Source: Pseudomonas sp. Choline-02u-1 (GTDB lineage Bacteria; Pseudomonadota; Gammaproteobacteria; Pseudomonadales; Pseudomonadaceae). Taken from it: DNA of 64,000 bases. The stretch is from contig NZ_PJBC01000003.1 of assembly GCF_002836515.1 (NCBI RefSeq), positions 186,001 to 250,000 on the forward strand, in the 5' to 3' direction. Numbering within the stretch: the first letter of the stretch is position 1; the number at the start of each line of letters is the position of its first letter. Under the pieces are notes generated by a model. That model saw only the letters and a program-made list of their open reading frames with translations. It was not told the origin of the DNA and ran no database searches. A program made the position numbers and the translations under genes. Shown here one piece after another: positions 51,567 to 60,827 of this stretch.

Positions 51567-54500
51567 GTCACTACGGGATGAGCAACCAGAAGACCACGGC
51601 CGGTAATTTTGCGGCCAAGGCTTCCTACTTCGAAAAGAAGCTGAAGGAGCTCCAGGCCTTACGTGAGAAGCGCATTGATCTCGGCGCAGAGCGTTGCGTG
51701 ACAGATGAGGTCATGGCTGCCGAACTGGCGAAAGTTGACGCCGAGATCGCCGCTATCGTCAGTCAGGTGGAGGGCGACCAGGGCACAGGGCGAGAGGACT
51801 ACTACCACAAGTCCGGCAACGACACTTTGGCATCGGGTATTGCAGGCCCGTTGGCCAACAAGCTGGGCCTCGGTGAGCATCCCCAGGACGGTGATTACCT
51901 AGCTCTTTTCCGTGGAATCAACCCACGCACCGGAGAGGCGTTCCTTGATGAGAAGCGCCAAAAGGCCATCGACAAGGCTATTCAGGAAGCTGAATCGAAG
52001 AAGGCAAACCCGTCCTCGAAAAAGCAGCTCGACGCCGGCGACCTGGAGCGACTGGAGAAGGACGGGCAAGAAAAATCGGCAAAGGATCCTGTTCTCGGCT
52101 TCAGCTCGTGTGTGAGCCTGCAGAAGTCCATCAGCATCTACTGGGCACAGGCCGACGACCAAACCCGTCGCGTGATCCAGGAATGCGTGATGGGGGCTGT
52201 GAACGATGCGATCGAGCGCGAGCACCGTACTGGCCGGATTCGCGGACGTGAAGGCGCTCAGGGCGCAGAATCTGTAACCGGCGAGTGCGTCACTTTGACA
52301 TATGCCCATTGCACAGCACGTCGCGCCCCCGGCCAGAACTTCCCTGATCCTCAGCTTCACGTACACCTGGAACGGCCGAATTTCGTTCGCACCGTCGACG
52401 GCAAGTTCCTGACCCTCGATGCGGGATGGCTGTACAAGAGCCAGAAGGAGTTTGGTGCAGTCGTCGACGTGGCCTTTTATCAGCGTCTCCGGGCACGCCT
52501 CCCCGAGTTGGCTTCTGCGATGGTCGTTGATTGGAGCGGGCATGGCCTGCGTCTCAACGATGCTTCAGTTTCGAAGGAAGTCGTCGCCGAGTTTTCCAAG
52601 CGCAGCGAGCAGATCCAGGCAGAGAAGAAGACTATGGCCACCTCTGGCCAAGCTGCAGCTCAGGCTATCGCCGTCCGAAGCCGCGATGCGAAGGACATCG
52701 AGCTAGGCGACAGCCTGGATGGTCATTGGCGCGAAGCGATTCCCACTGTCGAGCTGAAGGCATCAACCGCCAAAGATCTCCAGGCACCGAGTCTCGCTGA
52801 GCTGCAGCGCATGGTGTTCCGCGGATCCACCGTGATCGATGAATTCGCGATCGATTCCGCGGCCGCGCACCTGACCATTGGCAAAGGTGGCCTTGAAGAA
52901 ATCGAAGCAACCAAGTCGGAGATTTACAAACAACTCGGCCTCATCGAAATTCCCCAGCAGCCGGACGAAAACGGCCGCATGTCGCCGAAGCGTTACACGA
53001 CGAAGGAACTCTTCACCCTTGAAGCCGACTGCGTTAAGGCGGTGCATGCTGGTCTCGATGATCCGAGTTGGAATGTTGATCATGCCTTTGTTGACCAGGT
53101 GATTGACGACTATGAGAAGGAAAAACAGGCGACCCAGAAGCCAGGCGAAAAGCCTTTTCGGCTCACTCAGGAGCAGCGCCAAGCTGCCTACGATCTGACT
53201 GGGCCAGGTCAGTACACATTCTTTAAGGGGGCCGCTGGCGTTGGTAAGTCTTCCACTCTGGCGCCGACCTTCCGCGTATACGCCGAAGTTTTCAAGGCGC
53301 AGGGGCGCCGTGTAATTGGCGTTGCGCCTGCAAACAAGCAGGCAACGGAGCTGGCTAAGTCGACCGGTATTCAGGCCCAGACTGTCCATTCACTACTGAT
53401 CAAGCACCAGAACACGCTTGCCGCGCAGCAGGCTGGGCAGCGTTTCAAACAGCAGGATCGCATCGGACGCGGCGATATCGTCGTGTGCGACGAAGCCGGC
53501 ATGCTGGACACCTACCAGATGCATAACCTGGTGGTGGCTTGTCACCAGGCAGGCGCCCGCCTGATCTGCGTTGGTGATAGAAACCAGCATGACGCAGTGG
53601 AGACCGCCGCATTGTTCGGCCTTCTGCACGACGCTGTTGGGGATCGCTGCGCCAAGATCGAAACGATCGCCCGCCAAGTCGACCAGTTCAGGCCTACTGC
53701 TCAGGCCCTTTATGAAGGCAAGGTGAGCGATGCGATCCGCCACATGCAGCGCGATGATCAGCTCAAGGTTTTCGCTGACGGCGTGAACGAAGCGGACGAG
53801 TTGGTTGGCGATGTTTTCGCTGACATGAAAGCTGGTCTGCCAGGGAAGGATAGCGTTGTCCGTGAGTTGGACTGGTCCCAGATTCTTGTCCTCACTGATA
53901 CGAACGAACAGGTACGGGCGCTCAACGACAAAATTCGTGATGCCCGATTCGCTCGTGGTGAATTGAGTGCTGTAGGTAGCGTAAGCATCGAAACCGAGGT
54001 GCTGCCCGGCGAGCGATTCACGATCCAGGTTGCGATTGGTGACCGCCTGCTTTTGCGCAAAACGGCCAAGGACTCTCAGAACGAACCGATCTACAACGGG
54101 GACCTTGGCACCGTGCTGGGTATCGAGCGAGTCACCCGCGAAGTCGACGGTGAGCGGATCGAGGACATTCTGTTCACGATCACCCGGGACGATGGGAGGA
54201 CGGTCAAGATCAATGCCAGTGAATACGAGTCGCTGCAGCACGGCTATGCGATGACCGGCCACAAAGCGCAGGGCATGACTGTTATGCAGTCTTACTACCT
54301 GCCGTCATCCTACGCTTCTCTGCAGGCTTGGTATGTCGCCTATACCCGCGGAATCCACGGGTGCAAAACGTACCTGAGTGAAGCCAACTGGCTCCCATTC
54401 AAGAAGTCGACGGCGGAATTCGTCTACAAAGAGAACGCTCTCGACCTGATGCCTCAGGCTCGCGAAGCTATTCGCGCATCCGTCCATACAGGCCAGCCGT

Positions 54501-56455
54501 TCAGGCTGACCCCTCAGAAACTTTCCGTCCTCGATCGTCTCCAGGGGGCCTCCCCACTTTTCCAGTTCCCCGGCCAGGCGAAGGAACAGCCCCAAGAACA
54601 ACCCCGCCAGTCCGTCACCGTCCTGCCGCCCGTAGAGGTTGAGATCGAGCACGCCAAGGCCTTCGGCGCTGAAATCGTCGACCTTCGCATCGACGAACAG
54701 ACCTGGCCGGCTGATGCCCGCCGCGTTGCCGTTGTAGCTGCAGAAAACCCCGCTCCAGGTGCAGAAGTTGCGCGATGGACAAACCCCGGCTCATCCGCTC
54801 CCCCAGAGCAGCGCCGCGACCTTTGCGAAACGCTCCAGGGAATGAAGACCGCCTTATTCACCACGAAGCTGAAACTGATCAAGCCTGAGCCTCAGGAGGC
54901 CCGCTATGTCCGAATTGATCCTGTCCGACCTGCCACCCTTGCCGGCCTCGGCCGATACCCCCGTGTTGATGGACGACCTGTCGCCGCCGCCGATGGAGTA
55001 TCCCGACCCGAATCCCGAGCCGGCGCCGCAGGCCAGCGAGTCGCCGGCAGCCTCGGCCAATTTGACCGCGCCGCCGGCGCCGGTGACGCAGCAAACGAAG
55101 AAGCCTTCTCCCGCCCGCTCGGCAACATTAAACGCCCTGCAGGGCGAGCACCCTCAGACTATCTGCGTACGTTGTCCACATGCGATCTGGCAGCAGGTCC
55201 CGGAAGGGGACGTGAGGGTGTATTGCCCGATAACACACTCGCTGATCGACAGCCTCTTGGTCGAGTGCGACGGCAGGTTCCTGGTACTGCTTTAGCACGC
55301 TCGATGAAATACGACAAAGCATCAGACGCCCGCGAAGTCGCCGCGATGAAACGCGACGTCGACCTGACCAACTACGCTGTTCACCTGGGCATGGAGTACG
55401 ACAAGAAGGCATCGTACAAAGGACATGCTGTTTTCCGCCACGGCTCAGGGAAATACGACATTTACCAGGCCGCTGATGACAATTGGGTCTGGCATGACCG
55501 CCATTCGGGCAAGAGCGGTGACATCTTCAAACTCTATCAGGAAGCCAGTGGCGGCACCTTCATCCAGGCCAAGGACGATGTTCGTGCGTTTCAGGGGGGC
55601 GTTCTGCCTTCGCTGGGTAAATCAGCGGAAGAGCAGGCCCGTATTGATCGGGCACGCGAAGAGTCGCGACAGAGGAAGGAGCGCGAGCGCCTAGAGACAA
55701 TCGCAACCAGCACGGAAAACCACTACCGCACTTTCGGTTTCATGTCTCGCCGTGATAGCTATCTGAGCCAAGAGCGAGGTATCTCGTCCGAAGTGTTGGC
55801 CGAAACGCGCTGGCGTACGAGCCGGCATGGCTCCGCCGTGTTTCCTCACATTGATGCTAATGCCAAGTTCTGCGGCTATGAGTACCGCGGCGCTCAGGTT
55901 ATCAATGGCGAACGACGTGAGTTCAAGGGTTTTACGACAGAAACTGAAAAAGGTGTCTACCTCGCCAACCCGAAATGCGCGAACCCCACCGAAATCCGCT
56001 TCAGCGAGGGCGGTGTCGACACCCTGAGCACCTACCAGTTGGCTAGCCCAGAAGAGCGGCAGCGGATCCTGTTCATCGGCACTACTGGCGAACCTGGTCC
56101 AAACACTGAGGCGGCAATCATCGCCCTGGCCGAGCGCTATAAAATCCAGCGCTTTTCGCTTGCTTATGATCGCGACCAAGGCGGCGATAGCCTTACGGTG
56201 AAGCGTCATGCTCGACTCATCAGCCAGTTCGCTGGTGCGCAGATCGAGGATGTTCGCGAGCGTGTTGGTCTGCAGCTTGGCGAAGATCCCAACGAAGCCC
56301 TGAAGCGTATCGAAGCGATGAGCGCCCAGCGAGAAGTGCAGAATTCTGAAACCGTTGCTCTGGCAGAACCGACAACAAGGCCGGTTGCCCAGCCAGAAAC
56401 CCAACCTTCGTATGCCGAAGATGAAGCAACTTATAGCTACAGGAGATCGATCTAA
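51563..56455 (+). CDS. MobF-type relaxase-helicase, in frame with a Toprim primase domain
   Basis: 1630 codons. Relaxase domain: tyrosine motif ASYFEKK (about residue 22), second motif EDYYHKSGN (about 79), and three metal-binding His in AHCTARRAPG and DPQLHVHLERP. Helicase domain: Walker A KGAAGVGKSS (about 555), Walker B CDEAGML (about 640), later TGHKAQGMT. From residue ~1248 (MKYDKASDAREVAAMK) a DUF3991-like and Toprim_2 domain follows (SEGGVDTLS, AYDRDQGGD). The linker (codons ~1115-1247) has poor coding character in this frame because another gene is nested there. It nicks oriT, unwinds DNA and may prime the transferred strand. Confidence 0.85.
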   Translation: MSHYGMSNQKTTAGNFAAKASYFEKKLKELQALREKRIDLGAERCVTDEVMAAELAKVDAEIAAIVSQVEGDQGTGREDYYHKSGNDTLASGIAGPLANKLGLGEHPQDGDYLALFRGINPRTGEAFLDEKRQKAIDKAIQEAESKKANPSSKKQLDAGDLERLEKDGQEKSAKDPVLGFSSCVSLQKSISIYWAQADDQTRRVIQECVMGAVNDAIEREHRTGRIRGREGAQGAESVTGECVTLTYAHCTARRAPGQNFPDPQLHVHLERPNFVRTVDGKFLTLDAGWLYKSQKEFGAVVDVAFYQRLRARLPELASAMVVDWSGHGLRLNDASVSKEVVAEFSKRSEQIQAEKKTMATSGQAAAQAIAVRSRDAKDIELGDSLDGHWREAIPTVELKASTAKDLQAPSLAELQRMVFRGSTVIDEFAIDSAAAHLTIGKGGLEEIEATKSEIYKQLGLIEIPQQPDENGRMSPKRYTTKELFTLEADCVKAVHAGLDDPSWNVDHAFVDQVIDDYEKEKQATQKPGEKPFRLTQEQRQAAYDLTGPGQYTFFKGAAGVGKSSTLAPTFRVYAEVFKAQGRRVIGVAPANKQATELAKSTGIQAQTVHSLLIKHQNTLAAQQAGQRFKQQDRIGRGDIVVCDEAGMLDTYQMHNLVVACHQAGARLICVGDRNQHDAVETAALFGLLHDAVGDRCAKIETIARQVDQFRPTAQALYEGKVSDAIRHMQRDDQLKVFADGVNEADELVGDVFADMKAGLPGKDSVVRELDWSQILVLTDTNEQVRALNDKIRDARFARGELSAVGSVSIETEVLPGERFTIQVAIGDRLLLRKTAKDSQNEPIYNGDLGTVLGIERVTREVDGERIEDILFTITRDDGRTVKINASEYESLQHGYAMTGHKAQGMTVMQSYYLPSSYASLQAWYVAYTRGIHGCKTYLSEANWLPFKKSTAEFVYKENALDLMPQAREAIRASVHTGQPFRLTPQKLSVLDRLQGASPLFQFPGQAKEQPQEQPRQSVTVLPPVEVEIEHAKAFGAEIVDLRIDEQTWPADARRVAVVAAENPAPGAEVARWTNPGSSAPPEQRRDLCETLQGMKTALFTTKLKLIKPEPQEARYVRIDPVRPATLAGLGRYPRVDGRPVAAADGVSRPESRAGAAGQRVAGSLGQFDRAAGAGDAANEEAFSRPLGNIKRPAGRAPSDYLRTLSTCDLAAGPGRGREGVLPDNTLADRQPLGRVRRQVPGTALARSMKYDKASDAREVAAMKRDVDLTNYAVHLGMEYDKKASYKGHAVFRHGSGKYDIYQAADDNWVWHDRHSGKSGDIFKLYQEASGGTFIQAKDDVRAFQGGVLPSLGKSAEEQARIDRAREESRQRKERERLETIATSTENHYRTFGFMSRRDSYLSQERGISSEVLAETRWRTSRHGSAVFPHIDANAKFCGYEYRGAQVINGERREFKGFTTETEKGVYLANPKCANPTEIRFSEGGVDTLSTYQLASPEERQRILFIGTTGEPGPNTEAAIIALAERYKIQRFSLAYDRDQGGDSLTVKRHARLISQFAGAQIEDVRERVGLQLGEDPNEALKRIEAMSAQREVQNSETVALAEPTTRPVAQPETQPSYAEDEATYSYRRSI
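54906..55295 (+). CDS. Nested zinc-finger-like protein in another frame of the relaxase gene
   Basis: 129 aa, starting at ATG 54906 behind a near-perfect ribosome binding site CAGGAGGCCCGCT. Pro/Ala-rich first half, then a Cys/His module ICVRCPHAIWQQVPEG, VYCPITHSLID and VECDGRF. Third codon positions are strongly G/C in this frame and not in the overlapping relaxase frame, so this is the frame under selection here. The stop lies 8 bp before ATG 55304 of the primase part. Confidence 0.75.
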   Translation: MSELILSDLPPLPASADTPVLMDDLSPPPMEYPDPNPEPAPQASESPAASANLTAPPAPVTQQTKKPSPARSATLNALQGEHPQTICVRCPHAIWQQVPEGDVRVYCPITHSLIDSLLVECDGRFLVLL

Positions 56456-56892
56456 TGTCTCGGGACCATGAAAAATTCCTTTGTCAGATCCAAGCTCTTG
56501 GCAAGCAGATGCGTGCTTTAGAGATCTCCAATCTCGCGGTCCAACTTGAACAGCTTCGCGCTTCGCTTACCAACGAAAACGCAGGTCCTTTCGTACTCAT
56601 GTTAGCTATCGCTCAGCAGGTGTTGCCGATTAAAGAGGCGTACGTCGTTCCCGATCCGCTATCCGATGAGAAATGCTGGGAGGGAAGTGGTGGTTGGCAC
56701 CTGGTGCTATTTTCGGAAAACGCCCCTGATGAGATCGGCTTACTCAATCTTCGTAATCGCCTTTTCGACGACGGCCCTCGCTCGATAGCCAGTCGATTCG
56801 AAGTATTCAGCTACATCAAACATGCTGGGTATCTAGGACAGGCGATGGCCGTCGGCATCCAGATCCCTCTTTTGGAGTTACATCATGACTAA
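56455..56892 (+). CDS. Hypothetical protein downstream of the relaxase
   Basis: 145 aa. N-terminal helices (KFLCQIQALGKQMRALEIS), then a Trp/Gly-rich region (CWEGSGGWHLVLF). The start overlaps the relaxase stop (TAATG) with AGGAGATCG upstream. Not recognised. Confidence 0.6.
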   Translation: MSRDHEKFLCQIQALGKQMRALEISNLAVQLEQLRASLTNENAGPFVLMLAIAQQVLPIKEAYVVPDPLSDEKCWEGSGGWHLVLFSENAPDEIGLLNLRNRLFDDGPRSIASRFEVFSYIKHAGYLGQAMAVGIQIPLLELHHD

Positions 56893-57094
56893 ACGCTTGA
56901 GCTTCAGCCTAGACCTGAACGCAAATGACCTTGATGCGCTACAGACCGTGCTGGCAAACCCGAGGGCCGTCGCGACGGCTGTTGCACCGAATGATCCGTG
57001 GGAGCATGCGCGGATTGTTGATGTGTTGGTGGAAATGGCTGGGACTGTTGCCGTTGCGCTGAAGCCAACAATGGATTGCGAATCGCCAGGTTAA
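56885..57094 (+). CDS. Small hypothetical protein
   Basis: 69 aa, beginning MTKRLSFSLDLNANDLDALQ; overlaps the previous gene by 8 bp and ends the rightward operon. Not recognised. Confidence 0.55.
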   Translation: MTKRLSFSLDLNANDLDALQTVLANPRAVATAVAPNDPWEHARIVDVLVEMAGTVAVALKPTMDCESPG

Positions 57095-57322
57095 ATCACT
57101 CCACGCCCTCATGGTTGGGCTATGTCGCGGAAACGTATTTGGGGTGACTTACCTATGCACCGTGCATAGCTCGCCATTTGTGCGGATTGCAGCAGTCAAA
57201 GCGGATTTCAGCAGTAGCAGATAGCAAGCGCGCAATCTGCATAGCCTCGCCATGCCATATCAATTCAAAAAACACACCCGATACATGGCTGAGGCTAGCG
57301 CACAGGCTTCGTATTAAGCTAA

Positions 57323-58678
57323 TTAACTTAGGCTAAAAGTACTGATGATTTCGCAATCACGACATGTCAGGTAGATACTAATATCTTTCATCTTCAGAGA
57401 GTGCTCCAGCGAACCGCATTCTGGGCAGAAAAGATTGTTTTCTCGTTTGGTTGTTTCGTCGCGCGGTAGACGGTGGCTTAGTACATCTCTCCAATATTTA
57501 CCTGGTGCGATCTTGAACGCCGCGTCTGCTTCACCGAGATAAAAGTCGAAGAATATTTTACTAATTACTGAGCGGGGAGCGTTTCTATCTCTCGAAAACC
57601 CGAATACTTCGCGTTTTTTTATAGCGTGCGCCTCTGCAAGGGATAGCATTTTCCCGGGAATAGTATTGGCTGCATGTCTATGGCTAACGTGTTTTTTTTT
57701 GTGAAATAGATGGGCGTTGTCAACGGCGTTGGAGGCTAACGTGTAGAGTTGTGATGTGGAATGGGTTTCGAGAAGCTGCATGATAATCGCAGGAGTTTTT
57801 GTTTCGGCACCAAAGCTCACATCTAGGATGTTTGCTTTAAGATGTAGGTATTGAATCACCTCCTCCTGAGGTATTTGGAATAGCATTTCTTTTATCTGTG
57901 GAGACCAACTGCTTGATATGTTTTCATTAAGGTCTTTGTTTATTGCGCTGTACAGCGCTGTGAGTGTTGAGCGCTTCTGACCGTCTAATGTTACGTTTGA
58001 TAACCATTGCACATTGAATACGTCAGGGTCTTTGTTTCTGAGTGAGTTTGGTGGTGAGTTAGGGTCGATGATAATTGCTTTGCATTTGCACAGTGATGCT
58101 AGTAATTGTTCTGTAAAATTTGCTGTTGGGCTCAGCAGGTAATTTCTATGGCTTTGTGTGATAGGGATTATGTAGTCGAAGCTCTCCGGGGTTTGGCAGC
58201 GAAGTAGGCTTATTAGCGTAAGCTTGTGTTTGAAATTTAGGTCTGTATAAGGTATTGGTGTTACTAGTTCGGGGTTGAATTTGTCTTTTATTGTTTTTTG
58301 AAACTCGATTTCCCTGCGTGCTTCAGCCTCCTTTCGTTTTAATTGGCATGGTTTGCAATTACAGTGTTTTTTGAATCGCCCAGACTGCGGATCTTCAAAG
58401 TGACCGCAGTCTAAGCATTTTATTATATTTTCTTCGGAGGCCCGTTGAGTCTTATTTTTGCGTTTGCTTGACATGGCGCAGTGGCAATAAGGACAAGGCT
58501 TTTCGTTTAGTATCAGAGGGGGGAATAGATATATAAGTTGTTTGGCTGTACTAGGAATTCGGAATTCAGCCTGAAGTACGGATATTTTTTCACCAGCAAG
58601 ATAGCGCGTGTATAGCGTTTCAATCTCTTCCGGATCAAGATGAGCTATTTCTGGCGCTAGGGGCGGAAGGTTTCTCAT
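57323..58678 (-). CDS. Zinc-ribbon protein of unknown function
   Basis: 451 aa, AT-rich compared with its neighbours. N-terminal HTH-like segment (LAGEKISVLQAEFRIPSTAK), then cysteine knuckles CPYCHC (62-67), CLDCG (88-92), CNCKPC (106-111), and a C-terminal pair CPEC and CRDC in the last 30 residues. No catalytic motif recognised in the middle. The layout (DNA-binding-like ribbons at both ends, stand-alone, in a cargo zone) suggests a nucleic-acid-binding accessory protein, possibly defence-related. Confidence 0.6.
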   Translation of the reverse strand: MRNLPPLAPEIAHLDPEEIETLYTRYLAGEKISVLQAEFRIPSTAKQLIYLFPPLILNEKPCPYCHCAMSSKRKNKTQRASEENIIKCLDCGHFEDPQSGRFKKHCNCKPCQLKRKEAEARREIEFQKTIKDKFNPELVTPIPYTDLNFKHKLTLISLLRCQTPESFDYIIPITQSHRNYLLSPTANFTEQLLASLCKCKAIIIDPNSPPNSLRNKDPDVFNVQWLSNVTLDGQKRSTLTALYSAINKDLNENISSSWSPQIKEMLFQIPQEEVIQYLHLKANILDVSFGAETKTPAIIMQLLETHSTSQLYTLASNAVDNAHLFHKKKHVSHRHAANTIPGKMLSLAEAHAIKKREVFGFSRDRNAPRSVISKIFFDFYLGEADAAFKIAPGKYWRDVLSHRLPRDETTKRENNLFCPECGSLEHSLKMKDISIYLTCRDCEIISTFSLS

Positions 58679-58822
58679 AAAAGTCCAAATAATATGATTT
58701 TAACGAAGACTGGTCGCGGATCCGTATAGCCCGATCCGGTTTCCCTTAGCGTTGCCCAAAAGCTTCTGGCCACGCTCAGATTTTCAGCGCGGAAAAGGGT
58801 CGGAAACTCTAGGCTTATGTCA

Positions 58823-59077
58823 TTAGCCTTTAAATCCTGGCAAACCTTGAGATGAGCGCCATTCTTTCACTACTCGCGTAACGTCTTCCGCCGTCCCCGC
58901 TGAGCCGTTTTCAGGGTAGTAGATTAAGTCAGTGCCGTCCGGATGCTCTGTAATCTTGCAGAATCGTTCCAAAAGATCATCAAGCACGTCATCAGAGACT
59001 GTCTTGTTGGCTACTAATAGCTCTTCCATGTAACCGATGAATTCGGCCTCGGTAAAGTCAGTGATACTGTTCTTCAT
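58823..59077 (-). CDS. Colicin E9/pyocin-type DNase immunity protein
   Basis: 84 aa, Im9-like: SITDFTEAEFIGYMEELL, then ITEHPDGTDLIYYPENG, the helix III motif that contacts the DNase, and VVKEWRSSQGLPGFKG. It protects the producer from the toxin encoded 10 bp upstream. Confidence 0.93.
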   Translation of the reverse strand: MKNSITDFTEAEFIGYMEELLVANKTVSDDVLDDLLERFCKITEHPDGTDLIYYPENGSAGTAEDVTRVVKEWRSSQGLPGFKG

Positions 59078-59087
59078 TTTTTATCTG

Positions 59088-60413
59088 TCATCCATTTCGG
59101 TGAATATCAATGTGTCGTTTCGGCGTGACAACGCTCAGATTGTCCACATCGTAAACGTTTCCGCCCTGAGCCACTTCATCAAGGTGATGCAGCTCGAACG
59201 ACCCACGTTTCCCGGCTCTGTCTCGATAACGTGCCTTCGGAGCATATCCTTGCTGCATCCGGTCAACGTTATTGTCTGTGAATTGCCCTTTGAGTACAGG
59301 GCTTTTGGACACTGCCGTCCACAAGGCCCTCCTGAAACTATCGAAGCTGCCGTAGCTTTCACCTCGTAGTTGATCGGCAATCTCCGTTGGAATAGGTGAA
59401 CCGAATCCTGTGTTAGCCCCAGCAAGCCATATGCCGGTTATGTCTTGACCTTGGCCTGTCACCGTTCCGGGATCGAGCCGGACATTCATCACAATGTACA
59501 GCGGTTGCACACCCGAATCAGCCGGGAACACGAGGATGAAGTCCTTGTATTGAGGCGGGTAGATCGGATTGACGATTATGTTGTCGGCTTGCTCGGTCGG
59601 CGGGTAAATCCAAATTTGCGGGGCTTGTGGTGCGCCCTCCAATGGCGGAATACCGGAAGTGCTGGAAGGATCAACCGCGGGTGTCCATATCAACGTGACG
59701 CCATCACCAAAGTCGGCCACTTGCTGAGAGCCCTGAATCTTGAACTGGACTACAGGAATCATTTCCCAGTCGCGACGCTTCTGGGTGTTGTAGCCGTAAC
59801 CTTTTAGGGTGCCGTCAGCTTGTTCCTCTACATGCAGTCGAACTCGGGTACGGCCTTCCTTGAGAGATTTGAGTTGGTCTTCTGTGTACAGGCTGCTATC
59901 GCCCAGACTCGATGGCCAAAGTAGTGCGACCACTCCCGCCAAGGCGCCAGCAGCAACCCCAGTGGTAACTACGCCCGCAGTAGCAGTACTCGTACCTGCG
60001 CTAACGCCTGCAACAGCAGCCCCAGTGGTGCAGAGACCACCACAGGATGCGCCAGCAGATGCAATAGCAGTTCCACCCAGTAGGAGGGTGCCGAGTGCAG
60101 TGGGTAACGTGTTACCGCTTATTTGCTTGAGTTGAATTTTTCCGGCTGCATCAATTTCACGACCGCCCAACAGGGAAAAGTTTCCATACTCCTTAATGGG
60201 GTCTGTGGGTATCGATCCACCAGGACTGACGTAGTTGATGGTTCCGTTAGGCAGCTTGCAAGGTTTGGTAAACGTGCAGCCTGCAGCGTTAGTATTTGCC
60301 TGAGCTTTGCTCGGTTGGGCTTTGTACTGTGCCCAGTATTGGGCGTGAAGATCGACAGGCTCAGCTTCCGGCTCTCGGTAACCTTTGGGTGGGTTAGGTA
60401 CATAACCGCTCAT
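59088..60413 (-). CDS. HNH-DNase bacteriocin (S-type pyocin-like)
   Basis: 441 aa from ATG 60413 after CAAGGATGCTGC. Short N-terminal region, a hydrophobic Gly/Ala-rich segment (about 100-170), a pyocin_S translocation-like domain (about 180-310), and a C-terminal HNH nuclease. The metal site residues H409, H410, N425, H434 and H438 have the same spacing as colicin E9 (HH-x14-N-x8-H-x3-H). It is much shorter than classic S-type pyocins and lacks an obvious receptor-binding domain, so delivery may differ. Confidence 0.88.
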   Translation of the reverse strand: MSGYVPNPPKGYREPEAEPVDLHAQYWAQYKAQPSKAQANTNAAGCTFTKPCKLPNGTINYVSPGGSIPTDPIKEYGNFSLLGGREIDAAGKIQLKQISGNTLPTALGTLLLGGTAIASAGASCGGLCTTGAAVAGVSAGTSTATAGVVTTGVAAGALAGVVALLWPSSLGDSSLYTEDQLKSLKEGRTRVRLHVEEQADGTLKGYGYNTQKRRDWEMIPVVQFKIQGSQQVADFGDGVTLIWTPAVDPSSTSGIPPLEGAPQAPQIWIYPPTEQADNIIVNPIYPPQYKDFILVFPADSGVQPLYIVMNVRLDPGTVTGQGQDITGIWLAGANTGFGSPIPTEIADQLRGESYGSFDSFRRALWTAVSKSPVLKGQFTDNNVDRMQQGYAPKARYRDRAGKRGSFELHHLDEVAQGGNVYDVDNLSVVTPKRHIDIHRNG

Positions 60414-60827
60414 GCAGCATCCTTGTTCGTCCTTGGAAAATCCCAGCCTGAGGCAGGGGAACAGTAACCTTACGCAGAAAAGCGGGTACAAGCTTTAGGG
60501 CTCTTCCTAAAAACAGTGATGCTTTCGCCTGTTCCATGCTGCTGCCAGAGTACGAATGGTAACCGCTCTAGTACGAGCGTTTGAATGGTGGCATTCTGCA
60601 ATACGTGCAGTCAGCAACTCCCGTTAGGACGGCCGCTTTTGGTCGATAGCCTTCGGTCGGGGCATCTACTCCTTTTTTCGAGATTCGCAAGGTTCTTGAT
60701 CGTATGGGCAAAGCGAAATCAAGTATCGAGATGGATCCGAGGCTGCAGTGGCTCGGTCAGATGGCTCTTCGCGATGAATAAAAGATGAGTAATTTTTTCC
60801 AAGATCCTGTGTTCAGAAGGAAACTGC
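60414..60827. other. Promoter region between bacteriocin and lipoprotein genes
   Basis: No supportable gene. It contains GGCCGCTTTTGGTCGATAGC (about 60630), a fragment of a kind scattered in Pseudomonas intergenic DNA; a similar stretch occurs near 13070. The bacteriocin promoter must lie here; no LexA or PrtN box could be assigned. Confidence 0.45.

Noticed and set aside
51563..56455. Relaxase called as ending before the nested gene at 54906
   Set aside because: There is no stop codon in frame until 56453-56455, so the ORF is reported whole and the doubt is described in the findings.
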